From positions 806,001 through 870,000 of the forward strand of contig NZ_CP050296.1 of NCBI RefSeq assembly GCF_014189455.1: a stretch of DNA of 64,000 bases. Direction: 5' to 3'. The position numbers and the translations under genes were made by a program. Source of the DNA: Mesorhizobium huakuii. GTDB lineage: Bacteria; Pseudomonadota; Alphaproteobacteria; Rhizobiales; Rhizobiaceae. Of this stretch, positions 1 through 8,895 are shown piece after piece; within the stretch, counting starts at the first letter, position 1, and each line of letters begins with the position of its first letter. The notes beneath the pieces were generated by a model. That model had not been told where the DNA came from. It searched no databases and was given only the letters and a program-made list of their open reading frames with translations.

Positions 1-424
1 TGTTCGTCAGGTCAAGGTAGTGGTCCCCATCGAGGGCGTACGCGCCTTCGATCCTGCCATCGTTGACGATCGTAGTGATGCCGCCAGAGCCCACGTTTAT
101 GGCTCCGCTCGATCCAAAGATGGTGGCGCCCAAGCGATTGGTCAGGGTCAGCGTTCCCTGCAACCGTATTGCCGAGGAGCCGTTGATCGAGCCGGCATTG
201 TCGATCGTGGTGGTGTCGGTGCTCGCCGTATCCCGAACGCCGCCGATCATGCCCGTATTGGTGTTGGTCAGGTCGACAACGCCGCTCGTGCTGACCAGGC
301 AGATCGCCGTCGCATTGGTGTAGGTCTGGTTGCTGAGGGACAGCTGGGGGCAACTGGCTCGCGCCACCGCGGGCGCGGCGAGGAGCGCGAGGATCGATGC
401 GGAGGCGAGGAGAAACGGCTTCAT
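1..424 (-). CDS. Secreted autotransporter-like protein, N-terminal part (runs off the window)
   Basis: Reading the minus strand from the ATG at 424 gives about 141 codons with no stop before the window edge. The first 25 residues form a classical Sec signal peptide (MKPFLLASAS start, Leu/Ala-rich core, AVARA cleavage-type end). The mature part is rich in Thr, Asn, Gly, Ser and Ile with short repeats such as TIDNAGSING and TNRLGATIFG, the pattern of a beta-helical autotransporter passenger. Two cysteines lie just after the signal peptide. By family knowledge such proteins are exported and usually anchored by a C-terminal beta-barrel, which would lie beyond position 1. The barrel is not visible, so the class is inferred from composition. 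The other reading frames here lack a signal peptide or a plausible composition. Confidence 0.62.
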   Translation of the reverse strand, partial: MKPFLLASASILALLAAPAVARASCPQLSLSNQTYTNATAICLVSTSGVVDLTNTNTGMIGGVRDTASTDTTTIDNAGSINGSSAIRLQGTLTLTNRLGATIFGSSGAINVGSGGITTIVNDGRIEGAYALDGDHYLDLTN

Positions 425-560
425 CTTCACTGGGCGGGTCTCGATGGCTGGAACCAAATTGCCCCACCCTTGCCATGAATCCTTTGCGCAATCTTCTCAT
501 TCCAGAGAGCCGCGTCCGACTTTTTCTGGGAGGACTTTTGCGACTAAGTGCCTGGTATCC

Positions 561-755
561 ATGTCGCGAAGATCAGATGAGGCAACGGTCCAAACCTGGC
601 GTGTTGCGCTTGACAATGGCCGCTGGGAGAAGCGCTGGCGCGGCGGATTTCCCCTGGCGTTCTGGGACCTCTTTGACGGCATCATGGACGACACCACGCA
701 CGCGCTGGACCCGGAGATGGTCGAGGCGCTTGGGTTGAGGATGCCCGCAGAATAG
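561..755 (+). CDS. Small hypothetical protein (64 aa)
   Basis: A 64-codon frame starting at ATG 561 encodes a soluble, Trp-rich acidic/basic protein (RWEKRWRGG, FWDLFDGIMDD, ending GLRMPAE). The start was chosen as the last in-frame ATG before the well-composed segment; upstream sequence in the same frame looks non-coding. No clear Shine-Dalgarno sequence is seen. It lies between the divergent autotransporter-like gene and the palindromic element that follows its stop. I do not recognise a family. Coding potential rests on composition only. Confidence 0.4.
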   Translation: MSRRSDEATVQTWRVALDNGRWEKRWRGGFPLAFWDLFDGIMDDTTHALDPEMVEALGLRMPAE

Positions 756-789
756 GCACCGTTCCTTGTAGGCAGCCGTCGCGTTCCTT

Positions 790-946
790 GGCGCCCCCTC
801 TGTCCTGCCGGACATCTCCCCACCAGGGGGAGATTGGCAGCTTTGGCGCCAGCTCGTTCCTTGCAACGTAGGCGATTGGCGAAGGCCGGCATGTATCCGA
901 TCTCCCCCTCGTGGGGGAGATGTCCGGCAGGACAGAGGGGGGCGCC
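790..946. repeat. 157-bp extragenic palindrome, family A, copy 1
   Basis: The ends are inverted repeats of about 35-40 bp (GGCGCCCCCTCTGTCCTGCC at the left, its complement at the right) around a less conserved centre, so a transcript would fold into one long hairpin. The same unit occurs at 46729-46887 and 49521-49692. This copy sits between the convergent gene ends at 755 and 955. It resembles the RIME-type mosaic palindromes known from rhizobia; assignment to a named family is inference. Confidence 0.85.
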
Positions 947-954
947 GTAGAGCG

Positions 955-2271
955 CTAGCTTCGCCCGGCTTGCACCCTCTGCCCCACACCTCTTGCCGGC
1001 CTATAAAGCACCAGCGCGATCACCACGAATTTGGTCATCAGCGTCGTCTTCGAGGCAAGGCTCTCGGAGGTGTTGAGCAGGATCAGCCAGCCCAGCATCG
1101 TCAGCCAGATGCCGGAATGGCAGCGGCGCGCCACTTCGTGCATGAACAGGGCGAAGCCGACAAACAACAGCAAGGTGAAGAAGGCGCCCTGGTAGAGGAC
1201 CAGGCGGATGATCGGGTTCTCGATGCCCTGCTCGAGACCACTGATGCGGCGCAGGCTTTCGATAAGGTCGATGTCCGGCCCGACGATCAGGTCGCGCAGT
1301 TCCACATGGTTGAACAGCTCGAACATCTCGACGCGGGCATTGGCGCTGCCACTGTCCGACACGAAGCGCTCCAGCAGCGCGTCGAAGAAACCGAATGACG
1401 CCGCGACCGCGATGACCACCGGCACCAGCGCGGCAAGGATGAGGCCGAGGGCCGCGCCAAGCAGGTTGACACGCCCCGTGCGCAGGCTACGCAGGCCCTG
1501 GATAAGCAAGTAGCAACCGCCGAGCACGATCGTCGTCACCATCGCGGACCGGCCGCCAAACGCGACCAGCGCCGCGAATTGCAGGCCGATCAGCCCGAGC
1601 CGCACTGGCATGGACAGCGATCGCGAACCGGAGAGCAGCGCCAGCACATAGACCGAGGTGACCGTGGCATTGGACAGCGGATGGCCCTGAAGCGCCGTCG
1701 AGCGCAGGTCGGCCATGAACACCTCGCCGTCGAGGCGATAGGGAAAGATCAGCGTCTTGCTGGCGAACTCGAACAAAGCGAGCAAAGCGTTCACGGTCAT
1801 GATCGCATGCACGACTGTCTGCATCCGAGCGAATGTCTTCTCGTCGTCCTCGCCCAGCATCATCACCAGCAGCGCCGGCGCCACGAAGGTGTCGATCATG
1901 CCGGCCATGCCGGGACGCTGCCTGGCGATGACGACGAACAGCAGCACGATCGAGATGACCGCCATCAGTGTGCTGGCCGGCCGCCGGTCGGCGACGGCAA
2001 CCATATAGCCGATCGGATTGCCGAAGGTGCAGGCGCGCCAGGCAAACACCAGCACGAGCAGGTAGGTCGACGGATGGATCTTGGTCGCCGGATTGCCGGT
2101 CAGGCCGTCGTAATTGTAGCCCACCAGCCACAGCATGCCGCCGGAGATGCTGAACAGCAACGCCACCGTTGCGACCAGGCCAAAGCTGGTCAGCCAGTCG
2201 ACGGAGCTGCCGGCGACTTGACCCGAACCGGCCCAGCCGGCTGCCGGGTTGGTGGCCCGGATCGCAGCCAT
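955..2271 (-). CDS. O-antigen polymerase/ligase-like (Wzy-type) membrane protein
   Basis: A 438-residue integral membrane protein with about ten to twelve hydrophobic segments (for example around LVATVALLFSISGGMLWLVG and LLFVVIARQRP). The long soluble loop near residue 310 (NARVEMFELFNHVELRDLIVG) matches the layout of O-antigen polymerase/ligase-like proteins that join polysaccharide repeat units at the inner membrane. The start at 2271 follows the stop of the copolymerase gene by one base (TGACATG), indicating translational coupling, which supports this start over longer in-frame extensions that would run through the neighbour. Context with a Wzz/Wzc-like gene supports an exopolysaccharide role. 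The exact polymer is unknown. Confidence 0.75.
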   Translation of the reverse strand: MAAIRATNPAAGWAGSGQVAGSSVDWLTSFGLVATVALLFSISGGMLWLVGYNYDGLTGNPATKIHPSTYLLVLVFAWRACTFGNPIGYMVAVADRRPASTLMAVISIVLLFVVIARQRPGMAGMIDTFVAPALLVMMLGEDDEKTFARMQTVVHAIMTVNALLALFEFASKTLIFPYRLDGEVFMADLRSTALQGHPLSNATVTSVYVLALLSGSRSLSMPVRLGLIGLQFAALVAFGGRSAMVTTIVLGGCYLLIQGLRSLRTGRVNLLGAALGLILAALVPVVIAVAASFGFFDALLERFVSDSGSANARVEMFELFNHVELRDLIVGPDIDLIESLRRISGLEQGIENPIIRLVLYQGAFFTLLLFVGFALFMHEVARRCHSGIWLTMLGWLILLNTSESLASKTTLMTKFVVIALVLYRPARGVGQRVQAGRS

Positions 2272-2272
2272 G

Positions 2273-3406
2273 TCAGGCCGCCTCGTCGACCAGCAAGGCG
2301 CCGGTCGGCAACCGCCCCATGACGGAAATGGCCTGCGAGGCCGCCGTGACGTCGGCCATCGGCGTCGAGTTGAGCGTCGCGACCATGACGATCTCGTCGA
2401 CCATGGCGACCAGCGGCGAGGCGTTGAGATTGTCGGCCAGCGCGCCGCCGTCGACGACGACGAGGTCGAAGTTGCGGCCCGCCTGGGCCAGCATATGCTG
2501 CGTGAAATAGACGCCCTGCGCCTCGGAGAAGACGGCCGTCTGCCGGCCCCTGCCCAGAACCGCGACATTGCTGCCGGCCGTGTAGTGGCTCAGCGCCTCG
2601 AAGGCGTATTCGCCGCGCAGCACGTCGAGGAGACCGGGCTGCGGCTCCTTCTTGCCGCTGCCGGCATTGGTGTCGATGAACAGGACGCGGCTGCCCCTGG
2701 CTGCCGCGGCATTGGCGAGCAGGCGTGCCACCCGGCCCCGATGCGCGGCGTCTTCCGGCGGCGACGTCAGCAGGACGGACGGCACCAGCGGCCAGTTCGG
2801 CGGACGCCGGCTGGAAGCAAACAGGCGCCGCAGCGCCAGGCCCGCGACCGCATCCGTCTTCTGCCCCGCCGCGGCGGTGGCGCCGCCGAAAGGCCACCAA
2901 CGGCGGCCACCGCCCGACCTTGCCGGCAGCACGCCAAACACCGGCGCGTCGATGGCCGATTGCATCTGCGCGCTGGAAAGCACGGTCGGCGAGGAATATT
3001 CCGCGATCAGCGCCAGCGCGGTGCCCAGCCCCAGCCCGCCGAAGAGGGCGCCGAACAGCAGCAGCGGCAAAGGCGGCCAGCTCTTCTTCAAGGCGGGCAT
3101 GGCCTCGGAGATGATGCGCGCATTGGTGCTGTCGACATTGATCTGCTCGCGCGTTTCCTGCGCCCGCTGCAGATAGGTGGCATAGACGGAGCGCACGGCT
3201 TCGAGATCGCGCTGCAATTCGCGCAGCTTGACCGAGGCCTGGTCGGTGTCGAGCGACTTGCTCTTCATGCCGGCGACCTTGGCTTCCAGCGCCTGCTGGT
3301 TGGCCAGCGCCCGCTCGTAATCGGTCTCGGCGGCGGCGCCGATGCGGCCGAGTTCGCGCGCGATGAGCGCGCGCGTGTCGCGCAGCTGCTGCTGGGCGGC
3401 GATCAT
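2273..3406 (-). CDS. Polysaccharide copolymerase, C-terminal fragment (ExoP/Wzc/GumC-like)
   Basis: This 377-codon frame is the continuation of the reading frame that stops at 3403. It holds the second half of the periplasmic coiled coil (QQQLRDTRALIARELG onward), the second membrane helix (about residues 112-135, LPLLLFGALFGGLGLGTALA) and a cytoplasmic P-loop ATPase-like domain. That domain is degenerate: where a Wzc kinase has a Gly-Lys-Ser/Thr Walker A loop it reads TSPPEDAAHRG, while a Walker A'-like strand (VLFIDTNAG) and a Walker B-like strand (LVVVDGG) remain. There is no tyrosine-rich tail. So it probably shapes chain length rather than acting as an active BY-kinase. The ATG at 3406 may be an artefact of the frameshift. 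Confidence 0.75.
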   Translation of the reverse strand: MIAAQQQLRDTRALIARELGRIGAAAETDYERALANQQALEAKVAGMKSKSLDTDQASVKLRELQRDLEAVRSVYATYLQRAQETREQINVDSTNARIISEAMPALKKSWPPLPLLLFGALFGGLGLGTALALIAEYSSPTVLSSAQMQSAIDAPVFGVLPARSGGGRRWWPFGGATAAAGQKTDAVAGLALRRLFASSRRPPNWPLVPSVLLTSPPEDAAHRGRVARLLANAAAARGSRVLFIDTNAGSGKKEPQPGLLDVLRGEYAFEALSHYTAGSNVAVLGRGRQTAVFSEAQGVYFTQHMLAQAGRNFDLVVVDGGALADNLNASPLVAMVDEIVMVATLNSTPMADVTAASQAISVMGRLPTGALLVDEAA

Positions 3407-4425
3407 CGAGGGTGGCGCGGCCCGAGTTCCGTGCCGAGCTGCGAAACCTGGTCGACGAGCGTCGCCTCCTGCGCCCTAAGGCTCGAAATCACCGACGAGC
3501 GCATCGCTTCCGAGGTCGCATCAGGCGCGCCGCCGGACCGGCGCAGCTGGTCGACCTGCGCCTTCAGCGCCGCGGTGCGGCTTTGCGCGGCCGAGAGCTG
3601 CGTGTTGATCTCGGTCAGTTCCTGGTCGCTGACCAGGTTGCCCGCCGCCATCACCATGTTGTTGGCGGATTTGTAGGCCTCGACGGCATTCTCGGCTTTC
3701 TGCACGCGCTTGCGCTGTTCGTCCAGCCGCGCTGTGATGGAATCGGAAGCATCCGTCGCCATCTTCGCGCGCGCGCTCGCGTGGTCGGCCAGATAGGCTT
3801 GCGCGATGGCATTGGCGAGCTTCGCCGCCTTGTCGGCGCTCTTGGCGGTGACGATCACGTCGAGGACCAGAACCTTGTCGGCCCGCTTCACCGCCAGCAC
3901 CCGGCGCAGCGCATCGAGTGTCTTGCCCGTCCTGTCGGTTTCGGCCGACCCCGAGCCCAGCACGCCGCCGAGCAAACGGCTCAGCAACCCGCCCTGCCCG
4001 TTGAATTCCGGATCCTCGGTCAGCTTGGTTGCCTCGATGGCCTTGAGCAGCACGCCCGTCGACTGGACGACGCTGACCTGGCTTTCCACCATGGTAATGC
4101 CGCCGTCGGGCGGAACGCGGCTCGGATTGACGTCGTTGGTGACCACCTGCAGGTCTTGCGGATCGATGATGATTTCCGCCACCGAGCTGTACAGCGCCGG
4201 CGTGAGCAAGCCATAGGCCAGCGTCACAAGGGTCAGCAGCGCGGCGGTGGCGATGATCAGGAAACGACGGCGCACCAATATGCGCTTCAGGTCACCCAGC
4301 TCGACGGTCGAGGATGCATAGGACGCCGTCGGCACGGGCTCCGGGGCAGCATATTGCATCGCCTCCGGAGCATGTTGTTGCGGCAACGAGAGCAGGGATG
4401 ATTGCAAAGGTCGCTCCGACAACAC
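3403..4425 (-). CDS. Polysaccharide copolymerase, N-terminal fragment (Wzz domain)
   Basis: Residues 40-75 hold a cytoplasmic start and the first membrane helix (RRRFLIIATAALLTLVTLAY). A Wzz-type domain follows (YSSVAEIIIDPQDLQVVTND) and then a periplasmic coiled coil that ends abruptly in ELGPRHPR. In related proteins this motif continues as ELGPRHP followed by a hydrophobic residue and AAQQQL. Exactly that continuation is found in the frame starting at 3406, so one base, most likely a C in the CACCC run near 3410, is missing. The two pieces together make about 718 residues, the normal length. Stop and next ATG overlap (ATGA). It is divergent from the gene at 4714. Confidence 0.78.
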   Translation of the reverse strand: MLSERPLQSSLLSLPQQHAPEAMQYAAPEPVPTASYASSTVELGDLKRILVRRRFLIIATAALLTLVTLAYGLLTPALYSSVAEIIIDPQDLQVVTNDVNPSRVPPDGGITMVESQVSVVQSTGVLLKAIEATKLTEDPEFNGQGGLLSRLLGGVLGSGSAETDRTGKTLDALRRVLAVKRADKVLVLDVIVTAKSADKAAKLANAIAQAYLADHASARAKMATDASDSITARLDEQRKRVQKAENAVEAYKSANNMVMAAGNLVSDQELTEINTQLSAAQSRTAALKAQVDQLRRSGGAPDATSEAMRSSVISSLRAQEATLVDQVSQLGTELGPRHPR

Positions 4426-4713
4426 TCCATGTGCCCCAAAAGATTAAATTGCGGCCTCAGCCTAGCTATTCCTTCAACTGTTAAAACACTGTTAATTATG
4501 TTGGGAGCTCGTCTGATTTTCGGCTGGCAGTTTACGCATTTTTGGCACGGAGTTTGCGTAATATTAGGCTCAGGCGCTGATACGGGCGCGAGCGAGCAGG
4601 AGACGAATGGAGATGGGGCAGCACTTAAGTCCAGCCCTGCCGTGCCGCCATCTCCCCTGCCCTGATATCGAACACCGGCCAGATACCGAACATCAAAACG
4701 CCAGGGGTGCGAC
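4426..4713. promoter_or_regulatory. Divergent promoter region with inverted repeat
   Basis: This 288-bp AT-richer gap separates the copolymerase (minus) from the gene at 4714 (plus). It contains arms TTACGCA (4532-4538) and TGCGTAA (4555-4561), centres 23 bp apart, a spacing suitable for a dimeric regulator on one face of the helix. No regulator gene adjoins it. No convincing small gene was found here. Confidence 0.4.
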
Positions 4714-6213
4714 ATGCAAGTGAGCCTGCGCCTGGACAGCGAGTGCGTCCGTGCTTTTCACCTGCTGTTGCTGCAGCGGCTGGCGGCACTGGCGCAGGTC
4801 GAGATGTCCGTCGACGCCAGGCCTGCCGGGGGCGGCATTCCAGGCGGCGTCGCGGCATTGTTCCAGCTTGAGACGGTCCTCCATGGCCTGCCGGCGGACG
4901 GGCTGGCCAAGCGCCTGCCGCTGTCGGCGCTCGCTTCCTATCGCACCCAGCCACCCACCTCCCCTGACCTGGTGATCGACCTCTGCGGCGATGTGAGCTC
5001 GGAAGGAACGCGCGTCTGGCGCGTCACCTATGACGGCGCCGCCGGCGAAGCGGCTCTGCTGGCGCTGATCCTCGACGGCCGCACGCCGATTGCCCGCATC
5101 GAGGAGAACGGCGCCACCGTCGCCGAAGGACGCCTGGGCACCGAATATGGCGGCATCGCGCTCGCCGCCTTCCAGGACATGCTGGCGCGCACCGCAAGCC
5201 TGATCCTTGCGGCGATGACCGGCGCGGCGCGGACCATGCCGGTGCTGCCTGAGCCGGCGCAGGCCGGTGCCTCGCCGCAGATACCCTCGCCCACCAAGCT
5301 CGGCATCAGGGCGGGCAAGGCGCTGGCGCGGCGCGTCGTCCAGAAGATCTACCACCTCTGCTACAACGCCCCACACTGGAAGGTCGGCTGGCGCCAGACC
5401 AATGGCCGCGACCTGTTCGACCTGCGCGCGCATCCGGCATCGGGCTGGCAAGAGCTGCCCGACGACGGCAGCCGCTTCTACGCCGATCCGTTCCCGATCC
5501 TCTATCAGGGACAAGTGACGCTGTTCGTCGAGGACTATATCCACCGTCTGGGCCGGGCCATCATCTCCGCCGTGCCCTTCGGCCCATCGGGGCCGATCGG
5601 ACGCCCTGAGCCGGTGCTCGACCTGCCCTACCACCTCTCCTACCCCTTCGTCTTCGAGCGCGACGGTGAGGTCTGGATGGTGCCGGAAAGCTGCGCCAAC
5701 CGCACGGTCGACCTCTACCGCGCCACCGCCTTCCCCGGCGGATGGGTCAAGGAAGCGACGCTCTTGTCCGACATCGTCGCCAGCGACGCCACCTTGGTCG
5801 AGCATGGCGAACGCTGGTGGCTGTTCGCCACCGTCCGCGACGGCGGCGGCGCCTTCTCCGACGCGCTGCATCTGTGGTCGGCGCCGGATTTTCGCGGGCC
5901 GTGGACGCCGCATCCCAAAAATCCCGTGCTGGTCGACATCGCCTCGGCGCGGCCGGCCGGCCGCATGGTCGAACGCAACGGCCAATTGCTGCGTCCGGTG
6001 CAGGATTGCCGCAGGAGTTATGGCGCCGCCCTTGGCATCGCACGCGTCGCTCACCTTGATTTGAACGGCATGGAGCAGGTCGTCGAGACCATCTTAACTC
6101 CTGGCGCGCTATGGAATGGGCGCAAGCTGCACACGCTCAACGAGGCGGGCGGCCTGGAATTCATCGACGGCTCGGCGATCGCGCCGCGCTGGAAACAGCA
6201 GGTCCGCCGTTAA
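4714..6213 (+). CDS. Glucosamine-inositolphosphorylceramide-transferase-like beta-propeller protein
   Basis: A 499-residue soluble protein. The N-terminal 160 residues (LRLDSECVRAFHLLLLQRL onward) resemble the first part of formyltransferase-like sugar enzymes. From about residue 225 the repeats around WKVGWRQTNG, FYADPFPIL, YPFVFERDGEVWMVPES and WWLFATV form the five-bladed propeller seen in GH43-like proteins and in the N-terminal domain of plant GINT1. By family knowledge such domains occur in polysaccharide gene clusters and bind or process sugars; the reaction is not known. The start is the ATG at 4714 preceded by AGGGG. It is divergent from the copolymerase, so a role in the same surface polysaccharide is likely. 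Confidence 0.65.
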   Translation: MQVSLRLDSECVRAFHLLLLQRLAALAQVEMSVDARPAGGGIPGGVAALFQLETVLHGLPADGLAKRLPLSALASYRTQPPTSPDLVIDLCGDVSSEGTRVWRVTYDGAAGEAALLALILDGRTPIARIEENGATVAEGRLGTEYGGIALAAFQDMLARTASLILAAMTGAARTMPVLPEPAQAGASPQIPSPTKLGIRAGKALARRVVQKIYHLCYNAPHWKVGWRQTNGRDLFDLRAHPASGWQELPDDGSRFYADPFPILYQGQVTLFVEDYIHRLGRAIISAVPFGPSGPIGRPEPVLDLPYHLSYPFVFERDGEVWMVPESCANRTVDLYRATAFPGGWVKEATLLSDIVASDATLVEHGERWWLFATVRDGGGAFSDALHLWSAPDFRGPWTPHPKNPVLVDIASARPAGRMVERNGQLLRPVQDCRRSYGAALGIARVAHLDLNGMEQVVETILTPGALWNGRKLHTLNEAGGLEFIDGSAIAPRWKQQVRR

Positions 6214-6308
6214 GGTAAACAAGTGTTACTACCGGGCACGCGCGTGGGTTGCTTGAGGTTGATAAAAGGCTGGAAGATATTTTCCACCACAGATTGTGGA
6301 GATGGAAG

Positions 6309-7517
6309 ATGACTAGCAGAAAGGGCAGTGACATGACCCCCGCTGAGGCTGCCCCGACCGAAGTCGACGTGGCGATCATTGGCGCCGGAATGGCTGGCAC
6401 CACCCTGGCAACGGTGTTGGGAAACGCCGGCCGCAAGGTGGCGCTGATCGACCCGCACCGCGTCCATCACGACGAGTTCCGGGCCGAGAAGATCGGCGCG
6501 AACCAGATGCGACTGTTCGAGAAGCTCGGTCTCGACAAGATGGTCATGCCTCTCGTCACCCCGTTTACCGACATCGATGTCTTCCGCCTCGGTCAATTCT
6601 TCGCACGTGAAAAGAAGTGGGAATACGCATTTTCCTACGGCGCGCTGATCAATGGCCTGCGCGATGCCTTGCCGTCGCAGGTACCGCTAACGGTCGGCAA
6701 GGTAACCGAGGTCTCGACCGGACCGGACCGGCAGCGGCTCGTGCTGGCCGACGGCACCGTCATCAATGCCCGCCTGCTGGTGGTGGCCACCGGCTACAGC
6801 GAATTGGTTCGGCGCGCCATCGGTGTCGAGCGCATCGAACTGTCGAAGGCGCATTCGCTGTCGATGGGATTCGACCTCGCCATTGCGCCGCGTGATTGCG
6901 CCTATCGGGCCGTCACCTGCTACGGCAAGCGGGCTTCGGACCGCATCGCCTATCTCACCGTCTTTCCGATCGGCGACAGGATGCGGGCGAACATGTTCGT
7001 CTATCGCACCGTCGCCGAACAGTGGACGCGGGATTTCCGCGCCGATCCGCAAAAGATGCTTTGCGAACTGATGCCGGAAATAGCGGCGCAGTGCGGCAAT
7101 TTCGAAGTGGCGAGTCCCGTCGAGGTCAGGCAGGTCAATCTGACCACGACGCAAGGCCATCGTCGCGACGGGGTCGTCTTCATTGGCGATGCATTCGTGA
7201 CGACTTGCCCGACGCCGGGCGTCGGCATCGGGCGGGTCATGATCGATGTCGATCAGCTGCATTCGGTTCACATTCCGCGCTGGCTGGAAACGCCAGGCAT
7301 GGCGGCGGACAAGATCGGCGCTTTCTACGACGACCCGGTCAAGGTGGCTTCGGATGAGGAAGGTATGCGTGTGAGCGTCTACGCCAAGCAGATCACCACC
7401 GAAACCGGGCTGGAATGGCGCGTGCGGCGCCTGCGCAACAACACGGCGCGGCAGCTGATGATCATCGGCCGCAAGGTGCGCCATTTGGGACCGCGGCGGG
7501 AGCCCGGAATGGCGTGA
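6309..7517 (+). CDS. FAD-dependent monooxygenase/halogenase-like flavoprotein
   Basis: A 402-residue flavoprotein of the PHBH-like class. The FAD-binding Rossmann motif GAGMAG lies about residues 22-27, after EVDVAIIG. A GD motif (VVFIGDAF) followed by TPGVGIGRV near residue 300 is the second FAD-contact region. The substrate is unknown. The start at 6309 was chosen because GGAG precedes it by about eight bases; an ATG 60 bases upstream lacks an RBS. It stands alone, 95 bp after the propeller gene and before a repeat-rich gap. A phenol hydroxylase, geranylgeranyl reductase-like or halogenase function cannot be told apart from sequence alone. Confidence 0.7.
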   Translation: MTSRKGSDMTPAEAAPTEVDVAIIGAGMAGTTLATVLGNAGRKVALIDPHRVHHDEFRAEKIGANQMRLFEKLGLDKMVMPLVTPFTDIDVFRLGQFFAREKKWEYAFSYGALINGLRDALPSQVPLTVGKVTEVSTGPDRQRLVLADGTVINARLLVVATGYSELVRRAIGVERIELSKAHSLSMGFDLAIAPRDCAYRAVTCYGKRASDRIAYLTVFPIGDRMRANMFVYRTVAEQWTRDFRADPQKMLCELMPEIAAQCGNFEVASPVEVRQVNLTTTQGHRRDGVVFIGDAFVTTCPTPGVGIGRVMIDVDQLHSVHIPRWLETPGMAADKIGAFYDDPVKVASDEEGMRVSVYAKQITTETGLEWRVRRLRNNTARQLMIIGRKVRHLGPRREPGMA

Positions 7518-7544
7518 GGGTCCTCCCACTCTCTTCCCGCCATC

Positions 7545-8000
7545 GAAGGCAGAGGCATCCTCCCTTCTCCTCCCCCGAGGAGAAGGGAAGCGCCTACCTT
7601 GTCTCGGGACGCCGGCCTCGCAGGATTTAGGTTCCTCGCTCCATGGAATGGGCTACGTCATGCACACATTTCCAAGCGGCTGGTCTTTGGCGATGGCGTG
7701 CATGGCAGCTTGGCGCATGCATTGTCTTATGCCGCGCTGGTCGACCCCCACTCCGTCTCGGCTTCGCCGAGCCACCTGCCGGGGCGAGCCACGGGTCTCG
7801 CCCGTCCTTCGGACCCCCGATCGACGGGGGAGAGGAAGGGCGCCAAGCTCTTTGCCGTCAACGCTCGTCCAGCAAAGCTCCCTTCCTTTCCCTCCGGAGG
7901 GGGAAGGTGGCGCTGCGAAGCAGCGACGGATTGGGGGAACCACGTGGCAATCAAGCCTCGGGCAGATCAGTCACGCCAGTCACACAAGATGTATGCATAG
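7545..8000. repeat. Extragenic repeat mosaic; about 300 bp recurs inverted at 42870-43136
   Basis: The 520-bp gap after the flavoprotein contains no credible gene. Short palindromes (TCTCCTCCCCCGAGGAGA near 7568) are followed by a block running from about 7655 to 7955 that is found again, reverse-complemented, at 42870-43136. Shared landmarks are CCACTCCGTCTCGGCTTCGC, a CGATCGACGGGGGAGAGG-type hairpin and AAGCAGCGACGGATTGGGGG. Several frames stay open through it only because of its composition. Confidence 0.75.
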
Positions 8001-8039
8001 CGGAGATGAAATGGAGGAGAGGTGGCTCGGCCTTCCCCC

Positions 8040-8894
8040 TCACCCCAACTGCAGCCCAGCCTTCCTCGCCGCCTCGCGCAGGAACGGCAGGCCTACGCCG
8101 ATCACATCATCCGGATTCTCCGCCACCGGTCGCCACACGGCGAGGCCGCCGGCGATGTCGACGTCGACATGGTTCATGCTCTCCAGCGTGATGGCGCCGG
8201 TGTAGCCGATATCGGCAATGGCTTTCATGCAGGCCGCCCAGTTGAGCATGCCGCGTCCCGGCACACCGCGATTGGCTTCCGAGACATGGACATAGCCGAG
8301 ATGGGGCGCCGCCGCCTTGAAACCGGCCTCGAAACTCTCCTCCTCGATATGCATGTGGTAGGTGTCGAGATGGATGAAGATGTTGTCGGCGCCGACGCGC
8401 TCGATGATGCGCGTGGCGTCGATGCCGCGGTTGATCAGATGCGTCTCGTAGCGGTTGCAGGGCTCGATGCCGAGCTTCAGCCCATGTGCCTTGGCGGCCT
8501 TGGCCGCGCGCACCAGGAAGCGGCACATGCCGTCTATTTCCTCAGCGGTCGGCGCGCGTCCGGACGTCTTGCCGATCGTGCCATAGGTGACGCCGCCCAG
8601 CGCCCTGCTGCCCACCGCTTCGCAGACGCCAAAGGCCGGTTCGAGAAAGGCCAGCGCCTCGTCCGGCCGTACTGCCACGTCAAGTGAAGCCGGAAGGCCA
8701 AGCGACGGAATAAGCTCGACATTCCAGCGCTCGGCGAAAGCGCGCGTGCGCCTGGTGTCGATCTCTTCCGGACGCAGCAGCGGGATTTCGAGCAGGCCGA
8801 TGCCAAGCCCCTTCAGCCGCTCCATCTGCGGCTCGATCAGGTCCAAATCCCAGACCGGAGCGATGGCGAAAGTGTGCAGTCCAAAGGTGTTCAT
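8040..8894 (-). CDS. Sugar phosphate isomerase/epimerase, ketose 3-epimerase-like
   Basis: A 284-residue TIM-barrel protein of the xylose-isomerase-like AP-endonuclease-2 superfamily. Metal ligands expected for D-tagatose/D-psicose 3-epimerases are visible in order: Glu in LGIEPCNRYE, Asp in HLDTYHMHIEE, His in YVHVSE and Glu in ITLESMNH. The start at 8894 (MNTFGLHTF) was chosen because it begins one base after the stop of the ATPase gene and starts the conserved barrel. It is the last gene of the sugar operon 12915-8040 and probably converts the imported ketose inside the cell. The exact sugar cannot be read from the sequence. Confidence 0.8.
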   Translation of the reverse strand: MNTFGLHTFAIAPVWDLDLIEPQMERLKGLGIGLLEIPLLRPEEIDTRRTRAFAERWNVELIPSLGLPASLDVAVRPDEALAFLEPAFGVCEAVGSRALGGVTYGTIGKTSGRAPTAEEIDGMCRFLVRAAKAAKAHGLKLGIEPCNRYETHLINRGIDATRIIERVGADNIFIHLDTYHMHIEEESFEAGFKAAAPHLGYVHVSEANRGVPGRGMLNWAACMKAIADIGYTGAITLESMNHVDVDIAGGLAVWRPVAENPDDVIGVGLPFLREAARKAGLQLG

Positions 8895-8895
8895 C

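Noticed and set aside
2249..3676. Long plus-strand open frame opposite the polysaccharide copolymerase
   Set aside because: It is the antisense shadow of a well-recognised gene in GC-rich DNA; composition is His/Arg/Gln-rich and no domain is seen.
7599..8205. Plus-strand frames of 130-185 codons in the 7.6-8.2 kb gap
   Set aside because: They lie in the extragenic repeat and over the end of the epimerase gene; the same repeat is open in other frames at 42.9 kb.
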